This document shows, one piece after another, positions 1 through 5,228 of a stretch of 8,079 nucleotides of DNA (position 1 is the stretch's first letter; the number at the start of each line of letters is the position of its first letter). The translations under genes were made by a program, and so were the position numbers. The notes beneath the pieces were generated by a model. It made no database searches, was not told the origin of the DNA, and saw only the letters and a list, made by a program, of their open reading frames with translations. This DNA is from Cellvibrionales bacterium UBA2618 (GTDB lineage: Bacteria > Pseudomonadota > Gammaproteobacteria > Pseudomonadales > Porticoccaceae). The DNA is taken from positions 1 through 8,079 of the forward strand of contig DDJS01000116.1 in NCBI GenBank assembly GCA_002339165.1, read 5' to 3'.

Positions 1-123
1 ACTATCTACGGCACTATCAACGGTATTCTGCGCGGCGAGATAGCGGCCGTCATCGATCGACAACCCAGCGACTCCGAACTCGTGCTGGTGCGTCCACCGA
101 CGCGTATTGCATCGATTCATTAA
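1..123 (+). CDS. C-terminal fragment of an unidentified protein
   Basis: Frame 1 is open from the window edge for 40 codons and ends at a TAA at 121-123. The tail contains YGTINGILRGEIAAVID and ends in RIASIH. I do not recognise a family. The mix of residues (hydrophobics spaced with charged residues, few rare residues) looks more like real protein than the competing frames, but frame 3 and one minus-strand frame are also open across this short stretch, so the call is tentative. If real, the gene converges on the M13 peptidase gene, with 164 bp between the two stop codons. The start and most of the gene lie outside the window. Confidence 0.45.
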   Translation, partial: TIYGTINGILRGEIAAVIDRQPSDSELVLVRPPTRIASIH

Positions 124-180
124 CACAACATGATGGCTATAGCATGGCACAGTATTTTTTTAACCAAGCTTTTAAAGTGT

Positions 181-220
181 GAACTGGGTCAGACTTTGAC
201 ACATTGCTCAAACCCAGTCC
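181..220. repeat. Imperfect inverted repeat between convergent genes, REP-like
   Basis: ACTGGGT at 183-189 is matched by ACCCAGT at 212-218. Read on the minus strand the stem extends to about 9-10 pairs with two G-U wobbles, around a loop of about 20 bases. The left arm runs into GGTCAGACTTTGAC, which resembles in style the GGGTCAGA-type palindromic repeats seen around RAYT transposase systems, but that likeness is from memory. There is no U-run directly after the stem on either strand, so it is not a textbook intrinsic terminator. It lies between the stop codons of the partial plus-strand gene and the M13 gene, a typical place for REP elements or bidirectional RNA-end structures. Confidence 0.4.
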
Positions 221-287
221 GCAGGCCCAATATCGATGCGCCGAGCGCGAAGTATGCCAGTCGACTGCCGGTCGATTTAGGCATCGA

Positions 288-2519
288 TCACCAGATGCGA
301 ATACGCTCACTGGGCGGTAAATAAAGGGCACTCTCGGCGTCGACATCAAACGCCTCGTACCACTCGTCAAAATTTCTAACTACGCCATTGACGCGATAAT
401 AGGGAGGGCTATGGGGGCCTCGAATCAATTGCTGACGAAGCGCCTGTTCACGATATTTTGACCGCCAAGCCTGCGCCCACGCCATAAAAAATCGCTGCTC
501 GCCAGTATAACCATCGATCACCGGTGCCTGCTCATCCGCACTGATACGCCCGTCACTATCGCCGTCCAAACTCATTTTGTAGGCTTTGAGAGCCATCGAC
601 AAACCACCCAAATCACCGCTGTTTTCGCCCAAGCCGAGACGGCCATTAATGCAGGTATCGCCCCCATCGAGCGGGCAGAATGCCTCGTACTGCCCAACCA
701 ACGCATCGGTTTTGTCTTCGAATGCCTGCCGATCCGCATCACTCCACCAATTGCGCAGTACACCGTCGCCGTCAGATTTCGAGCCTTGATCGTCAAAGCC
801 ATGGCCCAGTTCGTGGCCAATAACCGCACCGATCGCGCCATAATTTATCGCTGCATCCGCGGCGATATTAAAAAACGGCGGCTGTAAGATCGCTGCCGGA
901 AAGACGATTTCGTTGCGGTTAGGGCTGTAATAGGCGTTGACCGTTTGCGGTAACATAAACCACTCAGTTCGGTCGATCGGTTGGCCGAGTTGGCCGATCA
1001 TATCGTCGTAGGCCCAGCGATTGGCAGCCATCGTATTTTCAAACGCTTGGCTACCCACTGGCAGACTATCGTAGGTTGCAAATTTTTCGGCGTAACCAAT
1101 TTTTGGCGTAAACTTTTTCAACTTATCACGAGCGGCGACCTTGGTTGCGTCACTCATCCACACCAGTTCATCCAAATTATCGGCCATCGCGAGGCGCAAA
1201 TTTTTCACTAGAGTATCCATCGCGCGTTTATTTTCTGGCGGGAAGTAGCGCGCCGCATAAATACTGCCAACAGCTTCACCGAGCGACGATTCCACCGCCG
1301 ACACCGCGCGCTTCCATCGCGGGCGCTGCTGTTCCTGCCCTCTCAATTGCTTGGCGTAAAATTCAAACGACGCATGATCAATCGCCTTGGGCAATACCGC
1401 TGCGTGGTCGGACAAAAAGTGCGCGGTCAAATAGGCCCGCCAATCGGCCAGATCTGCCGATACCATCAGCGACAATATGCCGCTTACACCGCCGCCCGAT
1501 ATTTTTTTAACTTGATCCTTATCGAGTCCCAACTCGGCAATTTTTGCGCTGCTTGGATTCAACTCGCGCACCACAAACTGGGTCTGTTCAGCCAACTGCA
1601 ATTTTTTCAGCATCGGCTCGAGAGGGAACCCTTCGCCGAGTTCGAGCAACTCGTCCAGCGTGATTTTGTTGTAGGTCAAATTGCGATTTCGCCCCACCGC
1701 CCGATCCCAGTGCGCGGTGGCAATGTCGGTCTCTAGAGCCAACACCCGAGCGGCCACAACGTCTGGTTCCGGGTAACCAGCCGCGGCGAGGAGTACCGTC
1801 AAATATTTTAGGTAACCCTCTCGAGTCGCCGTATTTTCGCCGTCGTCGGAGAGATAAATGTCTCGATCTGGCAGTCCCAACCCGCTTTGGGTTATGTAAA
1901 ATATATAGTTCTCAGTGTCCTTAGAATCGATATCCACCCAACCACCCAGAGGGCTAGCAAAACCCAGGGTACCGAACGCCTGCGCCAAGTCGGTACGATT
2001 TTCAATCTGCTGAATCTGCTGAAGATAGCCCTGCACCGGCGCCAAACCTCGCTTCTCAATGCCATCGCTATCCAGATAGGCGGAGTAAAACGCCGCAACC
2101 TTGCCCTCTAAGGTGTCGGGATCTGGGGCACGGACCGCCAACTCCTCGATAATTTTTTTTACTCGAGCTTCGGATTTATCTGCCAACAGGGTAAAAGATC
2201 CGTACCGTGTTTTGTCCTCGGGCATAGAAAAATTGGCGTACCAAGCGCCATTGACGAAACAAAAAAAGTCATCGCCTGCCTCAAAGCGCGTATCCATCGC
2301 CCCTAGATCTAAGCCTGCAGTGCCCCATTGGTCGCGATCCTCAGCATCAATCACCGGGGCTGTACCAGTTATGCCGGCGCAATCGCCTGCATAGGGTGAA
2401 CCCTCATCGCCCGCAGCCGTGGTTTGCTCATCCCGCACGTCTGGATTCTCCAGCGGTTTTGCACAACCCGCCAAAAGCACTATAAAACTACCGATCACCA
2501 TTACTTTATTCAACGCCAT
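288..2519 (-). CDS. M13 family (neprilysin/PepO-like) zinc metallopeptidase, lipoprotein
   Basis: A 743-residue zinc endopeptidase that would cleave oligopeptides from the membrane surface in the periplasm. Residues 1-19 form a lipoprotein signal ending in the lipobox LAGC (C19 lipidated). The M13 N-domain begins near residue 70 (MDTRFEAGDDFFCFVNGAW). The catalytic domain shows NAYYSP (528-533), zinc motif HELGH (H569, E570, H573), and GENSGDLGG with third ligand E632 and D636. H569 to E632 is 63 residues, as in neprilysin. H703 and R709 match neprilysin's substrate-binding His and Arg in spacing. The C-terminus SERIRIW is typical of bacterial members, and full length is normal. Odd points: an EF-hand-like loop at 652-663, and cysteine pairs C47/C87 and C615/C623. 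Start: AAGGAG (2525-2520) directly abuts this ATG, whereas a TTG at 2513 sits 6 nt from it, so translation may begin there (741 residues, starting MNKVM). It is preceded by the ABM gene, with a 158-bp gap, so probably has its own promoter. Confidence 0.95.
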   Translation of the reverse strand: MALNKVMVIGSFIVLLAGCAKPLENPDVRDEQTTAAGDEGSPYAGDCAGITGTAPVIDAEDRDQWGTAGLDLGAMDTRFEAGDDFFCFVNGAWYANFSMPEDKTRYGSFTLLADKSEARVKKIIEELAVRAPDPDTLEGKVAAFYSAYLDSDGIEKRGLAPVQGYLQQIQQIENRTDLAQAFGTLGFASPLGGWVDIDSKDTENYIFYITQSGLGLPDRDIYLSDDGENTATREGYLKYLTVLLAAAGYPEPDVVAARVLALETDIATAHWDRAVGRNRNLTYNKITLDELLELGEGFPLEPMLKKLQLAEQTQFVVRELNPSSAKIAELGLDKDQVKKISGGGVSGILSLMVSADLADWRAYLTAHFLSDHAAVLPKAIDHASFEFYAKQLRGQEQQRPRWKRAVSAVESSLGEAVGSIYAARYFPPENKRAMDTLVKNLRLAMADNLDELVWMSDATKVAARDKLKKFTPKIGYAEKFATYDSLPVGSQAFENTMAANRWAYDDMIGQLGQPIDRTEWFMLPQTVNAYYSPNRNEIVFPAAILQPPFFNIAADAAINYGAIGAVIGHELGHGFDDQGSKSDGDGVLRNWWSDADRQAFEDKTDALVGQYEAFCPLDGGDTCINGRLGLGENSGDLGGLSMALKAYKMSLDGDSDGRISADEQAPVIDGYTGEQRFFMAWAQAWRSKYREQALRQQLIRGPHSPPYYRVNGVVRNFDEWYEAFDVDAESALYLPPSERIRIW

Positions 2520-2525
2520 CTCCTT
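2520..2525 (-). promoter_or_regulatory. Ribosome binding site AAGGAG of the M13 gene
   Basis: The minus strand reads AAGGAG immediately followed by ATG (2519), with no spacer. The spacer to the in-frame TTG at 2513-2511 is 6 nt, which is a normal distance. The site therefore favours the TTG codon as initiator, giving a signal peptide MNKVMVIGSFIVLLAGC that still keeps its Lys. No in-frame start with a better site is present upstream. Confidence 0.6.
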
Positions 2526-2535
2526 GACATATGTG

Positions 2536-2565
2536 TTTATTGAATCGTTAATTGCCGCTTGCCAA
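2536..2565 (-). promoter_or_regulatory. Candidate sigma70 promoter for the M13 gene
   Basis: On the minus strand TTGGCA (2565-2560, 5 of 6 matches to the -35 consensus) is followed after 18 nt by AATAAA (2541-2536, 4 of 6 matches to the -10). Transcription would start near 2529, leaving only a short leader that contains the AAGGAG site. The -35 box overlaps a perfect dyad at 2557-2567. Motif matching by eye in a 158-bp gap gives modest support only. Confidence 0.3.
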
Positions 2566-2589
2566 GCACCTTAAACGCTAGCGCCGTTT
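2557..2589. promoter_or_regulatory. Two adjacent dyads upstream of the M13 gene (possible operators)
   Basis: GCTTG-C-CAAGC (2557-2567) is a perfect 11-bp dyad. Five bases away, AAACG (2573-2577) and CGTTT (2585-2589) form arms around a CTAGCGC centre. They lie about 40-70 bp upstream of the M13 start and overlap the candidate -35 box, a location suited to a repressor or activator site. I do not recognise a regulator for them, and short dyads like these can arise by chance. Confidence 0.25.
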
Positions 2590-2677
2590 GATCACACCGT
2601 GACCGCCACACGACATTGTGCCAAGCCCTTCCCTCATGGGGTTATCGGGTTAGATCGCGAATGTAGCCAGCACCGGT

Positions 2678-3010
2678 TTAAAAATGCTCAAAAGGCACCC
2701 CAGTAGCACTCATGGCCGCTAGCGCCGAGGGCCATACGGTTCTATACAGCTCTACGCTAAAGGCGTCTGTTATAGCGCCAGCAGCTTCTAAATAAGCGTT
2801 CAAATCAGGGTTTTGCAAATGGTATTCAAACGCCCGACTACTGGCGTACACCTCGGTCCAAACAAAGCCCAGTGGGTCATTGGGGTCCTGATCAAAGGTA
2901 TGCAGTAACATCCCCGGTTCGCTCTTCTCGACTTTTTTATCGACCGCGGCGGATAGTGTCAGTAGCGCATCGCCCTGTCCCGGCAGGGCATGCAAACGGC
3001 CGATCAACAC
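2678..3010 (-). CDS. ABM-fold (quinol monooxygenase-like) protein, 5' end frameshifted
   Basis: The 110-residue body, open from a GTG at 3010, has the layout of the antibiotic biosynthesis monooxygenase (ABM) dimeric alpha-beta barrel: a first strand VLIGRLHALPG, a helix DALLTLSAAVDKKV, GMLLHTFDQDP, then the hallmark EVYASSRAFEYHLQNP (53-68, with H64) and a final strand. Relatives are small cofactor-free monooxygenases or detoxifying enzymes acting on quinols or aldehydes; the substrate here is unknown. The GTG has no Shine-Dalgarno sequence. The frame stays open upstream to about 3118, reading STADQLDGTPF just before the GTG, but has no start codon there. A lipoprotein signal lies in the other frame from ATG 3114, so the annotated start is probably an artefact of a one-base loss, and the intact protein would be 145 residues. 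The copy may be a pseudogene, or the base may be a sequencing error. It follows the terminator of the peptidase operon and precedes the M13 gene. Confidence 0.7.
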   Translation of the reverse strand: MLIGRLHALPGQGDALLTLSAAVDKKVEKSEPGMLLHTFDQDPNDPLGFVWTEVYASSRAFEYHLQNPDLNAYLEAAGAITDAFSVELYRTVWPSALAAMSATGVPFEHF

Positions 3011-3114
3011 GAAGGGTGTACCGTCAAGTTGATCCGCGGTGGACGGCGATTGGACGCGTTGTCGTAGGCAGCGGTCAGCAGTAAAAACACCGACAAAATA
3101 ATTTTTATAAACAT
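3004..3114 (-). pseudogene. Detached lipoprotein signal peptide of the ABM gene
   Basis: ATG at 3114 opens a 36-codon frame starting MFIKIILSVFLLLTA, a basic n-region followed by a strong hydrophobic core. It then runs into low-quality sequence (YDNASNRRPP) and stops at 3006-3004 inside the first codons of the ABM body. The two frames differ by one base. Adding one base between 3071 and 3070 makes the codons GCN-TGC, giving LLLTA-C, an exact lipobox (L-T-A-C), followed by LRQRVQSPSTADQLDGTPF and then the ABM domain. This indicates that the original gene spanned 3114-2678 and encoded a lipid-anchored ABM protein. The ribosome binding site is weak (AGG about 11 nt upstream). Confidence 0.65.
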
Positions 3115-3240
3115 AGAATTAAGCGCCTAAATCGGCAATGGTTAAACACCACTACAGGATACTTTCTCGGGCCACAAACCGCACTGACAAATAGCCAGTT
3201 TATGCTGCATATAAAGCGCCAATTAGTATTTTAATGCGCC

Positions 3241-3271
3241 AAAAAAAGGCCTTTTACCGGTTGTTAAAGGC
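3241..3271 (-). terminator. Intrinsic terminator of the POT-M2 operon
   Basis: On the minus strand GCCTTT (3271-3266) and AAAGGC (3254-3249) form a 6-bp stem with an 11-nt loop. One C then separates it from seven T residues (3247-3241). It begins 40 bp after the M2 peptidase stop codon. The plus strand has no U-run after the stem, so it works in one direction. It separates the POT-M2 unit from the ABM gene. Confidence 0.75.
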
Positions 3272-3310
3272 GATCGACTGGCGCGCGATGGCATCCCTGC
3301 AAGAGAGCCG

Positions 3311-5194
3311 TCACCATCCGCATTGCAGGCCTTGATTTTCATCCTTTAACCAGCTATTGAGCGGCGCGAAGTAATCGATGATCGCGCTGCCATCCATACC
3401 CCGCTGCCCAGTCATTGCCTCCATCGCATCGGGCCAGGGTTGACTCTGACCAAGACTCAGCATGTCGCCGAGCTTTTTACCCGCGACCTTGTTGCCGTAG
3501 ATGGAACACTCGTGCAACGGGCCCTCATATCCGGCACTGGCACACAGCGCTTGATGAAACTGGAATTGCATAATAAACGACAAAAAATAGCGCGTGTAAG
3601 GGGTATTGCCGGGAATGTGGTACTTGGCTCCGGCGTCAAAATCAGCCTCGCTGCGCGCTATTGGCGGCGCGATACCCTGATAAGCTTGGCGCAACTTCCA
3701 CCAACTGGCGTTGTAGTCAGCAGGTGCAATCTCCCCAGAAAAAACCTGCCAGCGCCATTCATCAATCATCTTACCAAACGGCAAAAAGGCAATTTTTGTC
3801 AACGCGATTTTCATCTGCTTGTTGATCGTCGCCTCGTAGCTCTCGTCGGCCGCATCGATCAAACCACGTGCTTTTAGATAAGCAGGGGTCATCGATAAGG
3901 TCACGGTATCGCCGATGGCCTCGTGGAACCCATCGTGAGCACCACCTTTAAACACCGTTGGCTGGTCTTTATACATCAGGTAATAATATATGTGGCCCAG
4001 TTCATGGTGCAGGGTTTCAAAGTGCTCCTCGTTGACCTCGACGCACTGTTTGATACGAGGATCATCGCCATTGCCGATATCCCAAGCGCTCGCGTGACAG
4101 ACAACATTGCGGTCACGGGGCTTTTTGATCATCGAGTTACGATAGAAACTGTCCGGCAGTTCGGGCAATCCCAAAGAGGTGAAAAACCCCTCGGCCGCCT
4201 CGGTCATCTGCAACTCATCGTAACCCTGATCGACCAGCGCAGCGGTCACATCCAACGAGCTAACCCCCGCGTAGGGTTCGACCAGATCATAGATATTTTC
4301 CCAGCTCTGGGACCACATATTGCCCAGCAAATGTGCCGGAATAGGACCCTTCGCGGGCACCTTTTCAGCGCCATAGGTATCGCTCAGTTTATCGCGCACA
4401 TAACAGTGTAATTGCTCGTAAAAAGGCTCCACTTGACGCCACAGTCGGCGCGATTCTTCGACAAAAGACGCGCTATCCATGTCGTAACCACCCTGCCAGA
4501 GTTCGGCCAAATTGCCGTAGCCAACATCTCTAGCACCGCTATTGGCAATCTCGACAAAGCGCTCATACTGTGCCCGATAGGGCGGCGAAACCTGTCGCCA
4601 CCCGCGCCAAACGTCCAACAATTCATCATAATCGCGCGACTGGGCAAGAATCGTCTCGAGCTCTTGTAGTTCGCGGCATTCGCCCTGCGCGTTGCAATAC
4701 TTGCCCGCGCCGTACTGGCCCTCCATATCGGTCATAATCTGCGACAGTTCTGCCTGCAGCGCCGGATCATTCGGTGCTGGCGCGGACGATCCACGCAACA
4801 TTAATTCGATGGCGCGGTCGGTCGAAGGATCCGTAATCGTGTCGCGGTACTGTTTGGCCTGCTCCACCACCCGGCTTTCAAACGCCAACCCTCGCTCGCC
4901 AGCCTTAGCCGCAAGCGTTGCCGTATCCGGTGTTATGTAGGTAGCGCGCACCCAAAAGGCAGCATCTAACTCTTTCGCCAGCGCAATACCTTCGGCCTCG
5001 ACCCGAGTGACAAAATCGATCGCAGATTCGCCCAGTCCGACCTGCGAAACAAGCCCCGGTTCAGTATTGGACGGTGTGACCATTACACTATCGGCATCGT
5101 CGATGCCTGATTGAACGTCGGCGGGCGCCTGCTTGCCGTTACAGCCCACCATCAATACAACAATCGCCAGGCAGGCGATGACCTTTGCTAGCAT
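3311..5194 (-). CDS. M2 family peptidyl-dipeptidase (ACE-like), lipoprotein
   Basis: A 627-residue bacterial homologue of angiotensin-converting enzyme that would release C-terminal dipeptides from peptides in the periplasm. The signal MLAKVIACLAIVVLMVGC ends in a lipobox-type VGC (C18 lipidated). The zinc site is HHELGH (H397, E398, H401) with E425 in GFHEAIGD; H397 to E425 is 28 residues, as in human ACE. Further ACE signatures are CHASAW (366-371), KYHIPGNTPYTRYF (H526, Y533, R535, Y536) and WWKLR (498-502). Cysteines C167/C173, C366/C384 and C551/C563 have the spacing of the three ACE disulfides. Length fits single-domain M2 enzymes. Start: an ATG at 5242 would overlap the upstream gene by 14 bp and put 16 extra residues before the signal. 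The ATG at 5194 has AGGAG 8 nt upstream and gives a clean lipoprotein signal, so it is preferred. It lies 34 bp after the POT stop, probably co-transcribed, and supplies dipeptides for that carrier. Confidence 0.95.
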   Translation of the reverse strand: MLAKVIACLAIVVLMVGCNGKQAPADVQSGIDDADSVMVTPSNTEPGLVSQVGLGESAIDFVTRVEAEGIALAKELDAAFWVRATYITPDTATLAAKAGERGLAFESRVVEQAKQYRDTITDPSTDRAIELMLRGSSAPAPNDPALQAELSQIMTDMEGQYGAGKYCNAQGECRELQELETILAQSRDYDELLDVWRGWRQVSPPYRAQYERFVEIANSGARDVGYGNLAELWQGGYDMDSASFVEESRRLWRQVEPFYEQLHCYVRDKLSDTYGAEKVPAKGPIPAHLLGNMWSQSWENIYDLVEPYAGVSSLDVTAALVDQGYDELQMTEAAEGFFTSLGLPELPDSFYRNSMIKKPRDRNVVCHASAWDIGNGDDPRIKQCVEVNEEHFETLHHELGHIYYYLMYKDQPTVFKGGAHDGFHEAIGDTVTLSMTPAYLKARGLIDAADESYEATINKQMKIALTKIAFLPFGKMIDEWRWQVFSGEIAPADYNASWWKLRQAYQGIAPPIARSEADFDAGAKYHIPGNTPYTRYFLSFIMQFQFHQALCASAGYEGPLHECSIYGNKVAGKKLGDMLSLGQSQPWPDAMEAMTGQRGMDGSAIIDYFAPLNSWLKDENQGLQCGW

Positions 5195-5202
5195 ACCCTT
5201 TA

Positions 5203-5207
5203 CTCCT
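5203..5207 (-). promoter_or_regulatory. Ribosome binding site AGGAG deciding the M2 start
   Basis: AGGAG on the minus strand is separated by eight bases (TAAAGGGT) from the ATG at 5194-5192. The alternative ATG codons at 5242 and 5227 lie inside or just beyond the end of the POT gene and have no comparable site. This supports 5194 as the initiation codon. Confidence 0.75.
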
Positions 5208-5228
5208 GTAAGTGCGCTGACCGACATC

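Noticed and set aside
131..161. Possible terminator of the plus-strand partial gene: GCTATAGC palindrome before a T7 run
   Set aside because: The 8-base palindrome cannot form a proper hairpin loop and the flanking bases do not extend it; the T-run is 12 bases away.
130..324. A 64-codon plus-strand open frame at the M13 3' end
   Set aside because: It crosses the inverted repeat and the end of the M13 gene, with no ribosome site and no protein-like pattern.
1145..1736. Overlapping plus-strand open frames of 121 and 129 codons inside the M13 gene
   Set aside because: They lie antisense to a gene with intact catalytic motifs, are rich in Arg/Pro/His low-quality sequence, and have no ribosome site or recognisable domain.
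3083..3091. Programmed -1 frameshift at GTG TTT TTA in the ABM gene
   Set aside because: The heptamer is G-UUU-UUA rather than the canonical U-UUU-UUA. Slipping there gives VFLTADRC with no valid lipobox, whereas a one-base repair downstream restores LTAC. A lost base explains the data better.
3923..4411. A 162-codon plus-strand open frame antisense to the M2 gene
   Set aside because: It covers the zinc-site region of a well-conserved M2 enzyme on the other strand; the antisense translation shows no family motif and is best explained as a codon-bias shadow.
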